A stretch of DNA of 64,000 nt from Paenibacillus alvei DSM 29 (GCF_000293805.1 NZ_AMBZ01000006.1:186001-250000); one strand, 5' to 3'. Numbered from the stretch's first letter, positions 42,481-52,151 are shown. The notes: a model not told the origin generated them from the sequence alone. Program-made: numbers and translations.

Positions 42481-43080
42481 ATGTTGCCAGAACAACAGAG
42501 AAGCAGCAACAAATTAAAATTCACGGATATTCTTATTACCGTGATGATCGGTGTCGTATTCGGTGTCATCTTTAAAATGTGGGAGAGCGTCTACAGCCTT
42601 GCCAAGCCGTTGTTCCCGCAAGCAGGACAATTAACGTATGGCATGTGGTTTATGGCTGGTCCGTTCGCATACTTGGTCATCCGCAAGCCGGGTGTGTGCT
42701 TCCTCGCAAGTCTAGCAGCTGCAAACCTATCTGCCATACTCGGATCTGCTTGGGGATTAGAGACCATTGTATACGGGTGTGTGCAAGGTCTCGCAGCAGA
42801 ACTGGCATTTGCCTCGACTGGATATCGCAAACACAGCATCTTTCTTGCAGGACTCGCAGGCATTTTATCTGCTATTGGTTCCTTCGTTATTGATCTTGCG
42901 TACGGTTATGCAGATTATGAAACTTGGGTTCTCGTACTCAAGTACGGACTTCGTGTGATCAGTGCCTTTATTTTCGCCGGCATCTTTGCTGATCTTCTCG
43001 TCCGTGCTTTGGAAGCAACAGGCGTAACCAAATCCATTCGCCCTCTATCCAAAGAAGATTACGCGGTACTTGACCGATAA
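42481..43080 (+). CDS. ykoE: ECF transporter S component, HMP/thiamine (YkoE)
   Basis: A 199-residue integral membrane substrate-binding subunit with six predicted helices (FTDILITVMIGVVFGVIFKM, MWFMAGPFAYLVI, FLASLAAANLSAILGSAWG, AELAFASTGYRKHSIFLAGL). YkoE binds hydroxymethylpyrimidine or thiamine and works with the double ATPase YkoD and the T component YkoC, which follow. The start has AAAGGAGAGG upstream. The TPP riboswitch just ahead confirms the thiamine link. Confidence 0.93.
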   Translation: MLPEQQRSSNKLKFTDILITVMIGVVFGVIFKMWESVYSLAKPLFPQAGQLTYGMWFMAGPFAYLVIRKPGVCFLASLAAANLSAILGSAWGLETIVYGCVQGLAAELAFASTGYRKHSIFLAGLAGILSAIGSFVIDLAYGYADYETWVLVLKYGLRVISAFIFAGIFADLLVRALEATGVTKSIRPLSKEDYAVLDR

Positions 43081-43148
43081 TGTAAAATACGAAACAATGA
43101 ATACGGAATTTGTGGCTGAACCACAGATTCAGAATAAGGTGGTTACCT

Positions 43149-44721
43149 ATGCAACAAAAGTCTTATACGAATTCGTCTGCATATGTTGACCGTTTGCGCC
43201 TAACTTTCCCAGGAGAGGAATCCTTGCTGTTCAAGGACCTCTCCTTCAACATTTCTACTGGTGAGAAGGTTCTGCTCCTCGGGCCAAGCGGCTGCGGAAA
43301 GTCTACACTGCTGCAAGTGTTAAGCGGAATTATCCCCCATTCCATCGAAGTTCCGCTCAAATACGATGCGATTAAGCTTCCATCTCGCTGGGGGTTCGTC
43401 TTTCAAGATCCAGATAGTCAATTTTGTATGCCATATGTCGATGAAGAGCTTGCTTTCGTGCTGGAAAATCTCTCGATCCCGAAAGAGCATATGCAAGCAT
43501 ACATGACAGACATTCTTGAGCGTGTGGGCTTGCAATTCGCTGATCTTCACATCGAAATCAGCACGCTGTCACAGGGAATGAAGCAGCGGCTTGCACTTGC
43601 TTCGGTGTTGCTGCTCGAGCCGGAAGTATTGTTCCTTGACGAGCCATCCGCACTTCTCGATCCAGAAGGCACGAAGCAAATATGGGACACGGTGAAAAGA
43701 GCCGCCATTTCCTCCACCATCTTGATCGTGGAACATAAGATTGAGCATGTCATCGATATGATTGATCGGGTTGTATTGTTCGACAACTCTGGGAATATTC
43801 TAGCAGACGATGAGCCCAATATTATCTTTCAGCGCCATAAGGATAAGCTCATCGAGTATGGCATCTGGTATCCAGACGTATGGCTGGATTATTTGCAGTC
43901 GGAAGCCTACCGAACCATCGTTCAAAGTAGAAATGAAGTTAGAGCACACCAAGACGGAATGAACCCAGCCTGTAAACTCCAGTTCGGGAATAATCGGGCA
44001 GAACCGATTCTATCCTTGCAGGATTTCGCGGGATATTACGAAGACATTCGTAAAATATATGTATCTGCATGTGATGTCTATTCTGGAGAATGGATTGCAA
44101 TCGTTGGAGCAAATGGTGCAGGAAAAAGCACTCTGCTGCTGTCCCTTATGCAGATTATCCGCACAAGCGGAACCTATTATGTCTCAGGCAAAAAGATTGC
44201 ATCTTCGCGTAAAAAGATGGTTTAAAGCATTATCCAGCAAGGTACAGCGCCCTCCAGCCGAGCTGGCATTCGTCTTTCAAAATCCAGAAATGCAGTTCCT
44301 TACTGATTCCATCTATAACGAAATGGCTTATGAATCAAGGCAAGAAAGAATGGATGAGAACGACATTGCACGAAGAATTGAACAGATGTTAACAGCATTC
44401 GATCTGAACGTAAGTCACGAACGGCATCCCTATCATCTATCTTTGGGCCAGAAACGCAGATTAAGCGTTGCAACAGCTATGATGCGAGAACGCCCTGTTC
44501 TGCTGCTGGATGAGCCCACCTTCGGACAAGATGCCAAAAATACATTTGCAATGCTAGAAAAATTGGAACAACTGCGGTCAAACGGAACTACCATCATTAT
44601 GATCACACATGATATGCACATTGCCAATAGTTTCGCTGATCGGGTATGGCAAATTGATGACGGCAAATTGTTGAAAATGACCGTGCCTGTTCCTATCCTC
44701 AGGGAGGTGCAGTTGACATGA
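43149..44721 (+). pseudogene. ykoD: ECF transporter double ATPase YkoD, frameshifted between its two domains
   Basis: A fused pair of ABC ATPases. Domain 1: Walker A GPSGCGKSTL, signature LSQGMKQRLALAS, Walker B VLFLDEPSALLD. Domain 2: Walker A GANGAGKSTLLLS, signature LSLGQKRRLSVAT, Walker B VLLLDEPTFGQD. The frame breaks inside domain 2, just after its Walker A: a stop lies at 44223-44225 (RKKMV then TAA). Removing one base near GTTTAAAG gives KKMVKALSSKV and joins AELAFVFQNPEMQFL, the expected Q-loop. This lesion is one base too many, unlike most others in the window. The end overlaps ykoC by ATGA. Confidence 0.85.
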
Positions 44722-45524
44722 ATTTGCTTGCGCCTAAGTCTGAGACATGGCTGCACCGGGTGAATCCCGCAATCAAGCTTGTCGTTTTTATCATTCTGCT
44801 CCTTGTAGCACTGCTTAACCGACAGCTTGATTTTGCGCTCTATCAGCTTGTCCTGTACACGCTGCTCCTGTTCCTATGCAGTGGTCATTCCAAGACAAAG
44901 CTGCTCTTATTGACGCTCCCCTTTCTGTTCTTATTCGTCTCGACAGCGTCCACTATGATTCTATTTGGTAAAGGAGAGCATGTATGGTGGTCTTGGGGAT
45001 TGATCCGCATCTCGGAAGAAAGCTTCTATCGTGGGCTTGTCATCGGGGTGAAGACACTCTGCTTCGGTATGCTTGGGTTGACATTTGCCTTTACGACGAA
45101 GCCGATACTTCTGTTCTATGCACTCATGCAGCAGTTCCGGCTTCCGCCGCAATACGCTTATAGCTTCATCGCTTCCTTGCGGCTGCTCCCTGCGATTTGG
45201 GAAGATTACCGAACGCGATCACATGCACTCCAAATCCGTGGGGTTCGATATAAAAGCGGCTGGAGAGGAATCTTTGAACGCCTTCATACGTATGCCCTAC
45301 CATTGCTCGCACAAAGCATTCGGCGCGCTCAACGCGTCGCTGTTGCAATGGAAGCGAAACGATTCCAAATGAACAAATCACGTACGTATTTTTACATTAC
45401 ACGGTACCATAGTATCGATCTTGCCTTCGTATTGTTGGTGTTCACTTTAGTCACGGCTATTTTTTGTTATCGCTTCGTTTTCCTCTATTTCACTTGGTCT
45501 ATTGAACATGTTATCTCTGGATGA
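44718..45524 (+). CDS. ykoC: ECF transporter T component YkoC
   Basis: A 268-residue transmembrane coupling protein (CbiQ/EcfT family): HRVNPAIKLVVFIILLLVAL at the N terminus, helices at LLLTLPFLFLFVSTASTMIL and LCFGMLGLTFAFTTKPILLF, and the cytoplasmic coupling motifs IASLRLLPAIWEDYRTRSHA and RRAQRVAVAMEAKRF (two A-R-G-like motifs that contact the ATPases). Overlaps ykoD by four bases. It completes the riboswitch-controlled ykoEDC transporter; a ykoF homologue is not present. Confidence 0.93.
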   Translation: MNLLAPKSETWLHRVNPAIKLVVFIILLLVALLNRQLDFALYQLVLYTLLLFLCSGHSKTKLLLLTLPFLFLFVSTASTMILFGKGEHVWWSWGLIRISEESFYRGLVIGVKTLCFGMLGLTFAFTTKPILLFYALMQQFRLPPQYAYSFIASLRLLPAIWEDYRTRSHALQIRGVRYKSGWRGIFERLHTYALPLLAQSIRRAQRVAVAMEAKRFQMNKSRTYFYITRYHSIDLAFVLLVFTLVTAIFCYRFVFLYFTWSIEHVISG

Positions 45525-45532
45525 TAAATGAA

Positions 45533-45568
45533 AAGAGGCTCAGTCCTGTTTGGACAGAAGAGCCTCTT
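45533..45568. terminator. Bidirectional terminator
   Basis: AAGAGGCTC/GAGCCTCTT with inner GTCC/GGAC between convergent ykoC and the anti-sigma gene. Confidence 0.82.
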
Positions 45569-45578
45569 CGTTCTTTCC

Positions 45579-47282
45579 TTATTCCTCGTACTTCCATGAC
45601 ACGGAATGCTTATACGCAGGGAGTTTCATCTTCCAATTGATATCCCGATAGATAAAATCGGTTGCCGTCCGTGTTAAGGTCAATTTCTTCGGCACATGAT
45701 CCAACCCTAGAATGGTAAAGTCGCCATCGTAATCGATACCACCTCTAACATACGAGCCCCTGACGTCAATTGGATATTCATGTCCCTTCTCATCCTGGGC
45801 AATCCACCTTTGCCCAGTACTAACCGTAGACATGGTTCCAATCGCTTTTAACTTTAAAGATTTTTTGATCCCTTCAGCTTTGCTCACATAGGTTTCCTCG
45901 AACCCGTTCGGGTTCAACATTTTAAATTCATCACCAGCAGCCTTGAATACGGCTGGACCATCTTCCAAGCTTGCCAACGAGAAACTGATAGAATGATTCG
46001 TAAACTTCGGGAAGTGATAATCATCAATCCCTAATTCTCCTAAATTACCGAGATCCTTAAAAGCGCCAAACGTATCTATGCATGTCACTACTTTCGAATC
46101 CCCTTCTTCTCCTAACGTACAGCTTGACCGCAAGGGGAACATTGCCGGGCGCTCATCATAATCATGATATTTGTGGTCTCGAATATTGAGAGCTATATAC
46201 TTGCCCTCTGTATCCTTAATGTAGTATCCGATTTCATGATAAGTATATAGCGCTAGATCCTCATTACGTGGTGCGGCACCTGCAGGAAGCTTCGACTGAA
46301 ACTCGATTTGAAATGCGCTAGCGTGAAAAATCATGCGCGTCGGCTTAATTCTTGTTCCATCAGGTGCCATATATTCGCCGTTCAATGGAATCTCCCTTAC
46401 CTTCTTCCTAGCTTCCGTCATATCCACATCAATTGAGAAGCGCCAATCTCCATTTACTAGTGTATATGCAACCTTGTCGCCTTCCCAACCAATTACGTCT
46501 ATATTTCCGCGTATTGTAATCTGGTCGGTGTCTAATGTCCCAATAAGGCCGAGATCAATCATCCCGTACTCTTTCCCCTTCTCGCCGCCTTCCATATTGT
46601 GCAGCCCAAATGACGCATTCGGATCGATAATCGACTTGCCATCCGCGTCAACAACATCAATGGAACGACGTTGCAGGTAATCGTTTTGCGACTTGCCGTC
46701 TGGCCGCAGCAAGCGGTAAGCGATGACAATGCGCGACGTATCCGCCACGACTTCCTTCACTTCCAGCGTGTAACCTTTATCTTTCTTTTCAATATTTACG
46801 AAATGATGAATACCGATGATATCGGAATTTAGTAACCCTACGTCCTCCGTGCTCTCGATCTGGAATAGTGACTTAATCCAGTTGGCTACTGTCGGTTGCG
46901 TGAAGCTGAGGATAGAAGCAAAAATCAAAATAATTGCGGCAGCGACCCATTTTTTTCGTGAAATCCTCTTTCGGGAAGCCATTTGTTCCATTATGGACAC
47001 ATTTCCCTTAGCATCCTCATTCCTTGCTTCTTGTTTCCCTGCAACTTCCTCATCTTCAATAACCGCCATGATGCGATCTGTAAAGGAATCATCCAGCTTG
47101 TACGGATACAACGTTTGGTGCATTACACCCTGCTCCTCTATGCATGTCTCCAGTAAATGCTGGCACGGTGTACAGCTCTCAATATGATCCATGGCGCTAT
47201 CAAGCCGTCCATTTACCATCAGTTCCTCCATCTGCTCATACGTGAGACATCTCCCCGACATCACTGACTTCCCTGACATCAT
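45579..47282 (-). CDS. Anti-sigma factor with DUF4179-like extracellular domain
   Basis: A 567-residue single-pass membrane protein. A short N-terminal zinc-binding anti-sigma-like motif (HIESCTPCQHLLE, HxxxCxxC) faces the cytoplasm, followed by one membrane helix (WVAAAIILIFASILSFTQP, near residue 115) and a large outer region starting WIKSLFQIESTEDVGLLNSD, of the DUF4179/DUF5643 type seen in RsiX-like and YtrI-like anti-sigmas. The gene start lies inside the end of the ECF sigma gene with AAGGAGGG upstream. It should hold the sigma factor until a surface signal is sensed. Confidence 0.88.
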   Translation of the reverse strand: MMSGKSVMSGRCLTYEQMEELMVNGRLDSAMDHIESCTPCQHLLETCIEEQGVMHQTLYPYKLDDSFTDRIMAVIEDEEVAGKQEARNEDAKGNVSIMEQMASRKRISRKKWVAAAIILIFASILSFTQPTVANWIKSLFQIESTEDVGLLNSDIIGIHHFVNIEKKDKGYTLEVKEVVADTSRIVIAYRLLRPDGKSQNDYLQRRSIDVVDADGKSIIDPNASFGLHNMEGGEKGKEYGMIDLGLIGTLDTDQITIRGNIDVIGWEGDKVAYTLVNGDWRFSIDVDMTEARKKVREIPLNGEYMAPDGTRIKPTRMIFHASAFQIEFQSKLPAGAAPRNEDLALYTYHEIGYYIKDTEGKYIALNIRDHKYHDYDERPAMFPLRSSCTLGEEGDSKVVTCIDTFGAFKDLGNLGELGIDDYHFPKFTNHSISFSLASLEDGPAVFKAAGDEFKMLNPNGFEETYVSKAEGIKKSLKLKAIGTMSTVSTGQRWIAQDEKGHEYPIDVRGSYVRGGIDYDGDFTILGLDHVPKKLTLTRTATDFIYRDINWKMKLPAYKHSVSWKYEE

Positions 47283-47823
47283 GGCTCCCTCCTTGTTCAA
47301 TCAACTTCTTCAATGACTTTTTGGCTCGATACAACGCATTTTTCACTTGGTGCATAGTCAAGCTCGTAATCTCGCAGATTTCCTCATACGTACACTCGTT
47401 GGTATAGCGGAGCAGGATGACAATACGTTGCGCCGGCGGCAATTGCTGAATGAATTGCTGCACATGCTGCCGAGATTCCGCTCGCAAATACAACATCTCC
47501 GGTGTAGTTTCGTCTGCCACGGATTCTTGATCCCATTCGATTAATGTGATCTGCTTGCGTTTACATCGATCCTGATAAGTACGAACAGTGATGGTATATA
47601 ACCATGCGGCGAAGCTCCTGCATGGATCATGATCGGCCAGCTTACGATATGCCTTGATAAACGCCTCTTGCGCAACGTCCTGAGCATCCTCATGGCTCGC
47701 CCCAATACCTCGCAATAGCCCGTACGTTTGCTCCCTATATCGATTGACAAGGACAGCGTATAATTCCTGCCTGCCGCCAAGAACCTGTGCGATAATATCT
47801 CTATCTAACTCGGTGCAGCTCAT
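47236..47823 (-). CDS. ECF-type RNA polymerase sigma factor
   Basis: A 195-residue sigma-70 family factor with region 2 (LVNRYREQTYGLLRGIGA, EDAQDVAQEAFIKAYRKL, FAAWLYTITVRTYQDRCKRK) and region 4 (LPPAQRIVILLRYTNECTYE and an HTH ending in MHQVKNALYRAKKSLKKL). It ends with a short acidic tail. It overlaps the anti-sigma gene by 47 bases, the usual arrangement. It probably controls its own operon. Confidence 0.93.
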   Translation of the reverse strand: MSCTELDRDIIAQVLGGRQELYAVLVNRYREQTYGLLRGIGASHEDAQDVAQEAFIKAYRKLADHDPCRSFAAWLYTITVRTYQDRCKRKQITLIEWDQESVADETTPEMLYLRAESRQHVQQFIQQLPPAQRIVILLRYTNECTYEEICEITSLTMHQVKNALYRAKKSLKKLIEQGGSHDVREVSDVGEMSHV

Positions 47824-47913
47824 GGCTCTCCTCCCTCATTGTTGTGTGTTCATAGATATAGACGAACCTAGTGCTTGCAACTTCTCATATTTAGGACAAT
47901 AATTTTTACGCGC

Positions 47914-47939
47914 AAAAAAGGAGAACCGAAGTTCCCCTT
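47914..47939 (-). terminator. Terminator of the EamA gene, UUCG tetraloop
   Basis: AAGGGGAAC-TTCG-GTTCTCCTT with TTTTTT on the minus strand, just past the EamA stop. Confidence 0.85.
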
Positions 47940-47970
47940 CCTATTTTCTATTCTACCTGATATTGTTTGT

Positions 47971-48912
47971 CTATTTTTTCACTGCATGCATTTCATTAAA
48001 GAATTGAGTAGACGACCGACTTGGTTGGATCGTTGCTAAGCACACACCTGCCAACACGAATAGGAGCCCAGCGAACAGCGACCAGGTCAAGCTGGCGCCA
48101 TACAGCCACACAGAAAGAAGTGAAGTCACGATAGGTGTAAGGTTCAAATAGATACTTGCCTTGCTCGCCCCAATCTGGTGCACACCTAGATTAAAGATGA
48201 TATATCCGATAAGTGTTCCGCATACCACCATATAGGCCATCTCCATCCATCCTTGAATGGACATTTCAGGCACCATCTCCCATCCTCCCTCAGGGATAGA
48301 ACTGAATCCGAGAAAGATTGATCCGAGTAGCGTCATAACGGCAGTTGCAAACACGGGCGATACATCTTTGACTACCTTTTTTCCAACAAGACTGTATACA
48401 ACCCCGCACAACAATGCACCGATAAATAATAAATCTCCCTCATTGAACGATAAGCTGGCCAATCGCTCAAGCGATCCCTTCGTAATAACCAGCACCACAC
48501 CGATAAATGAAAGAGCCAAACTGATTCCCAGTTTTCCGTTCCAAGCCTCCTTGAAAAATAAAATAGCCCCTAGAGAAACGAACAGCGGCATCGTGGCGAT
48601 GATGAGAGAGCCATTAATGGCTGATGTGTAGTGCAGCGCCACAAAAAACAAAGCATTATACCCGAATATCCCTGTTAGCGATATAATAACGAGTCCTTTC
48701 CAATTTGTCTTCAGCCCTTGCAGATTCCATTCTGATCGGACAGTAACTAGAAGCAATAAAAGGAGACCAGCCAATCCAAACCGAATCGTAGCGGCAACGA
48801 GCGGCGGAATTTCCGTGATCACATGTTCAGCCGTTGAAAATGACCCACCCCAAAATAAAGGCACGAGCAGCATAAGAAAATAAATGCTTTTGTTGACGCT
48901 GTGATTGTTCAA
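47971..48912 (-). CDS. EamA/DMT family transporter
   Basis: A 313-residue ten-helix drug/metabolite transporter. The two EamA repeats are visible: LMLLVPLFWGGSFSTAEHVI then AALIRFGLAG-like helices, and FIGALLCGVVYSLVGKKVVK then YLNLTPIVTSLLSVWLYG. Substrate unknown. The only workable start is TTG at 48912, with GGGAGAG rather far upstream. An ATGTTTA dyad (48944-48963) like the one at the arsR gene lies in the promoter region, so it may be under ArsR control. Confidence 0.88.
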   Translation of the reverse strand: MNNHSVNKSIYFLMLLVPLFWGGSFSTAEHVITEIPPLVAATIRFGLAGLLLLLLVTVRSEWNLQGLKTNWKGLVIISLTGIFGYNALFFVALHYTSAINGSLIIATMPLFVSLGAILFFKEAWNGKLGISLALSFIGVVLVITKGSLERLASLSFNEGDLLFIGALLCGVVYSLVGKKVVKDVSPVFATAVMTLLGSIFLGFSSIPEGGWEMVPEMSIQGWMEMAYMVVCGTLIGYIIFNLGVHQIGASKASIYLNLTPIVTSLLSVWLYGASLTWSLFAGLLFVLAGVCLATIQPSRSSTQFFNEMHAVKK

Positions 48913-48943
48913 AATGAATCATCTCTCCCTGTATATAGATTAT

Positions 48944-48963
48944 ATGTTTAAACTTATAAACAT
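48944..48963. promoter_or_regulatory. ArsR-type operator at the EamA/VOC divergent region
   Basis: ATGTTTA-N6-TAAACAT, a 20-bp dyad closely matching the one at the arsR promoter. Confidence 0.6.
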
Positions 48964-48966
48964 AAT

Positions 48967-49149
48967 GTGCAAAAAAATAACCACGCAGCAGCACACAATA
49001 CGCCTATGGCCATTAGACTACTACGCGCCCATCTCCTCCAACATCAGATCGATGTGGTGGACGACACAGTTCGGACAGAAGAAGGAATTATCCGATTTTA
49101 TGTAACAGATCCATTGGGAAATCGACTGAAGTTCTTAGAAAAGAACTAG
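48967..49149 (+). pseudogene. VOC/glyoxalase family C-terminal fragment
   Basis: A 60-codon frame whose last 45 residues (AHLLQHQIDVVDDTVRTEEG then FYVTDPLGNRLKFLEK) match the C-terminal beta-alpha-beta-beta module of vicinal-oxygen-chelate (glyoxalase/fosfomycin-resistance) proteins, including the DPLGNRLEF-type strand with the metal Glu near the end. The N-terminal half is absent: the divergent EamA promoter begins immediately upstream. A truncated remnant; no active domain can form alone. Confidence 0.65.
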
Positions 49150-49195
49150 CAGCTACGGACGATTCTTCTCTCCGAACCTAGCCATGCCCCCTTAT

Positions 49196-49537
49196 TCACA
49201 TACCCGCTTCAATGGACATCATCAAGTCTTTAATCGTCGTCATAAATTCTCTAGCGCTTAAGGAATACAGTTTCTCATTCGCTTGCTTATTGAATGTAAT
49301 GAGACCGGCTTGTCTTAATATTTTCAGATGATGAGAGACGGCCGGTCTTGATATGTCCATCTGTTCGGTTATTTGATTCACATTTAAGGCGCTATGTTCA
49401 AGCAGAAGCATTATGATTTGCTGTCGATTCGTATCTCCAAGTGCTTGAAATATAGGTGTTGCCTGTTGAAACTTCTCCAGCACTTGGTCTTTATTGCTGC
49501 AATCGTATTGTGTGTGCTCAACTGTGATAATTCTCAC
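49196..49537 (-). CDS. ArsR family transcriptional regulator
   Basis: A winged-helix ArsR/SmtB repressor of about 113 residues: FQALGDTNRQQIIMLLLEHS, VNQITEQMDISRPAVSHHLK (recognition helix) and ILRQAGLITFNKQANEKLYS. There are no metal-binding cysteines in the usual ELCVCDL position, so it is probably a non-metal ArsR. The start is unclear: a GTG at 49537 lies inside the only ribosome site (GAGGTGA), which would suit an ATT at 49531. The operator at 49541-49564 is right upstream, implying autoregulation. Confidence 0.88.
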   Translation of the reverse strand: MRIITVEHTQYDCSNKDQVLEKFQQATPIFQALGDTNRQQIIMLLLEHSALNVNQITEQMDISRPAVSHHLKILRQAGLITFNKQANEKLYSLSAREFMTTIKDLMMSIEAGM

Positions 49538-49540
49538 CTC

Positions 49541-49564
49541 GTATGTTCAAATGTTTAAACATAC
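49541..49564. promoter_or_regulatory. ArsR operator, autoregulatory
   Basis: A 24-bp dyad (GTATGTTCAAA, two bases, TTTAAACATAC; one mismatch). It shares the ATGTTYA arms and 20-bp inner span with the site at 48944-48963. Confidence 0.68.
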
Positions 49565-49874
49565 TCTATTATGAGATCCACTTACTTGAATGTCAAGCGT
49601 AGTCAATTGATCTTGACGAACGATGTCTCGTTCATTCAGCCTCCAGCTCATGATCAATCTCAGCCACTTCGTCACCGTGTTCCAATTGCGAGCCGTCACA
49701 TCCTTACCCAATTTTCAGAAATTGCTGGCTAGCTTGGAATCTAGGACACTTTGCGTCGATATAGACTATAAATTTCTCAGCCAACAATGTGAAACCCATC
49801 CTCACCGCCAATGCCATGAGACAGCATGGCAGCAACGTTTGGTTCAGGTTCAGACGCACGGCCTGTTTAGGGTG
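49565..49874. other. Gene-free stretch
   Basis: About 310 bases between arsR and the hypothetical protein. An 85-codon plus-strand frame at 49623-49880 lacks a ribosome site and family resemblance and is not called. Confidence 0.45.
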
Positions 49875-50960
49875 TTATGAAACCAAATAAATGCCCAACG
49901 GAAGATTCGATTCTCCAGCCGTCATCAGTTTACAGGTGAATGAACTCTCCCCAGGGGGAACAACAATCGCAGCAATCAAGCACACATTTGTGTTGTTAAG
50001 CATAATGGGTATACCTTTTACTTCTCCATCAACGAGAATAGCACCTGTATAGGCACCCCCACGCGGATTCAAGTAAATGCGGATGGCCGCTTCTCTTTCG
50101 GTATGATTATGCAGCGGAATATCAATCGAGTAAATAGCACCGAATTGGCCAAAATTATCGACTGCCCCCTCACCAATATCACTCGTGCTAACCGTGAACA
50201 GCAAGTCGGCAGCCGCCGCTCCGTTCATTTTCGTTCGCGCACACACCCGATAGACGCTTTCCGTTCCAACGATATATGCTGGCATGGCTGCATGTACCTC
50301 GGAATAAGACCAGCATCCGCGCGGATGGGTGCCATACGAAGGAAGGGGGTCTGAATGGACTAGTCGCAAGTCCGCAGCCATATCCCGGCTTACAACCGTA
50401 CGGACAACATACTCCATGACATCAGCAGATGAATCTCGTGTTACTGTGAACTCATAAATGAACCCGGCAAAATAACCATGTTCCAATCTCACAGATTCGA
50501 TTAGTGCCGTCCTCTGACAAGCTGCCTCTTTATCGACAGGAATACAATGCTCCATAGTATCGCTAAGACAAGCCTTTACAAGACATTGCCCTGCATGAAT
50601 CATTTGATCGTTGATTGGTTGAACAAGAATCTCTCTCCGTACCTGCTGAATAGTAATATTACTTGATGTGGATATATTTTGAATGGTTACTCCTAGTTGC
50701 AATGGTTGTCCTGTTTCGTTGCGATGCCAGCCGAATATCCGATGTAGAACGAATTGCTCGTCCGAACGCATGATATGATGCCACAATGTCCCTTCTCTTC
50801 CCGGGAGTGACGATGAATTTAATATTTCAGGATTATCGCTAACCAGCAGACATCGTTGAGCAGATGATTCTGCAAGCTCTACATCCATAAATACCGAGAT
50901 CGGTACATTCATGAAGTCGACTGGCAGGTCGTTTTGATAGTAATTCACAAAATCACTCAT
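49875..50960 (-). CDS. Hypothetical protein, 361 aa
   Basis: A protein I do not recognise, beginning MSDFVNYYQNDLPVDFMNVP. It has no signal peptide or membrane helix and is rich in beta-strand-like segments (LQLGVTIQNISTSSNITIQQ, AAIRIYLNPRGGAYTGAILV, IPIMLNNTNVCLIAAIVVPP), suggesting a two-domain beta-sandwich. The start is uncertain: the ATG at 50960 has GAGGGG directly against it, and a TTG 21 bases upstream is the alternative. No partner genes lie next to it. Confidence 0.6.
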   Translation of the reverse strand: MSDFVNYYQNDLPVDFMNVPISVFMDVELAESSAQRCLLVSDNPEILNSSSLPGREGTLWHHIMRSDEQFVLHRIFGWHRNETGQPLQLGVTIQNISTSSNITIQQVRREILVQPINDQMIHAGQCLVKACLSDTMEHCIPVDKEAACQRTALIESVRLEHGYFAGFIYEFTVTRDSSADVMEYVVRTVVSRDMAADLRLVHSDPLPSYGTHPRGCWSYSEVHAAMPAYIVGTESVYRVCARTKMNGAAAADLLFTVSTSDIGEGAVDNFGQFGAIYSIDIPLHNHTEREAAIRIYLNPRGGAYTGAILVDGEVKGIPIMLNNTNVCLIAAIVVPPGESSFTCKLMTAGESNLPLGIYLVS

Positions 50961-51112
50961 CCCCTCAACGTTTATATTCAAGTCTGCTGCTGCATTTACA
51001 TGCTATGTACAAAAACGAAAAATAGCAAAAAAACCGACCAATGTCATTGCCGGCTGTTCGGATATTTCCCTATATCAGGGGTAAAATACGAAAAATAGAA
51101 AGGTGTGTATTT

Positions 51113-51801
51113 ATGGAGGTTATAGGACGTACATTTTTAGCATTTATCGCCATGCTTTTATTCAATCGAATTCTTGGCAAGAAGCAAATGAGCCAAATTA
51201 CCTTATTCAATTACATCACCGGTATTACCTTTGGTTCCATCGCTGCAGCCATGGCAATTGACCCGCATATATCTCTTCTCGACGGTGTCATCAGTTTGAC
51301 AATGTGGAGCTTATTAACAATAGGAATTGGCACGCTCACCTTAAAAGTTCCACGTCTTCGCGTTATGTTAGACGGCGAGCCCACGATTATAATCAAAAAA
51401 GGCAAAATCCTAGAGAAGACAATGGCGTCTATGCACCTGAACATGGATGATGTAAGCATGCTGCTACGCGAGAAGGACGTATTTTCAATTCGAGATGTCG
51501 AATATGCTATTCTCGAGCCGCATGGCGGATTGAGTGTGCTAAAAAAAGTGACAAACAAGCGCCCACTAAAGAAGATTTGAAAATAGGCACGGAACCCATC
51601 TTATATATGCCAACCGAAGTTATCACTGATGGTTCCATTGTATATCAGAATCTTAGAGAGCTGAACCTAACGAAAGAATGGCTGAATCAAGCGCTGCACA
51701 ATGCATGATGCTCGCCTGATCATATTCAAGAAATTTTTTATGCCGAACTTCAAAGCGACGGTACACTGCATATTGACAAAAGAAGAGACGCCGTAAAGTG
51801 A
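51113..51801 (+). pseudogene. DUF421 (YetF-like) membrane protein with two lesions
   Basis: A YetF/YkjA-type protein: three N-terminal membrane helices (TFLAFIAMLLFNRILGKKQM, LFNYITGITFGSIAAAMAI, LLDGVISLTMWSLLTIGIG) and the DUF421 domain (VPRLRVMLDGEPTIIIKKGK, VEYAILEPHGGLSVLKK). One base is missing at the A7 run 51541-51547: adding one A continues SDKQAPTKEDLKIGTEPILY. Further on a TGA at 51706-51708 interrupts LNQALHNA and CSPDHIQEIFYAELQSDG; the frame is otherwise kept to 51801. A homopolymer error could explain the first lesion but not the second, so this may be a real pseudogene. Full length would be about 229 residues. Confidence 0.78.
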
Positions 51802-51809
51802 AAAGGGAA

Positions 51810-52112
51810 TCAATAAAGCTGCACTGGTATCTGAACATAATGGTTCACGATGGGATCTATCTCATAATACTCATGCAACAGCGCATTCAACTGTTCGTAT
51901 TGAACAGTATTTCGAAAGCCAACCGCATGCTCCTTCAACGAATGCCACCGGACGATAAGCAAATATCGATCGGCGGCCTCAACGCATTTATGCAGTTCAT
52001 GGGAAATATATCCTCTAGACGATGTCAGAAGCGGCGATGCGTGACGGAAGCAGCTTTCGAAATCATTGCTCGTACCTGGTTTAATATGAAGCACCGCCAC
52101 CTCTCTAATCAT
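51810..52112 (-). CDS. Antibiotic biosynthesis monooxygenase family protein
   Basis: A 100-residue ABM (dimeric alpha/beta ferredoxin-like) protein: REVAVLHIKPGTSNDFESCF, RGYISHELHKCVEAADRYLL and the W in VRWHSLKEHAVGF are typical. Members oxidise small aromatics without cofactor or degrade haem; the exact reaction is unknown here. It converges on the DUF421 gene with only eight bases between the stops. Confidence 0.85.
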   Translation of the reverse strand: MIREVAVLHIKPGTSNDFESCFRHASPLLTSSRGYISHELHKCVEAADRYLLIVRWHSLKEHAVGFRNTVQYEQLNALLHEYYEIDPIVNHYVQIPVQLY

Positions 52113-52151
52113 TTGACAATACGCCCCCTTTAAACATTACCTGCTACGGCA

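Noticed and set aside
49623-49880. An 85-codon plus-strand frame before the hypothetical protein
   Set aside because: No ribosome site or family resemblance; runs into the opposite gene's stop.
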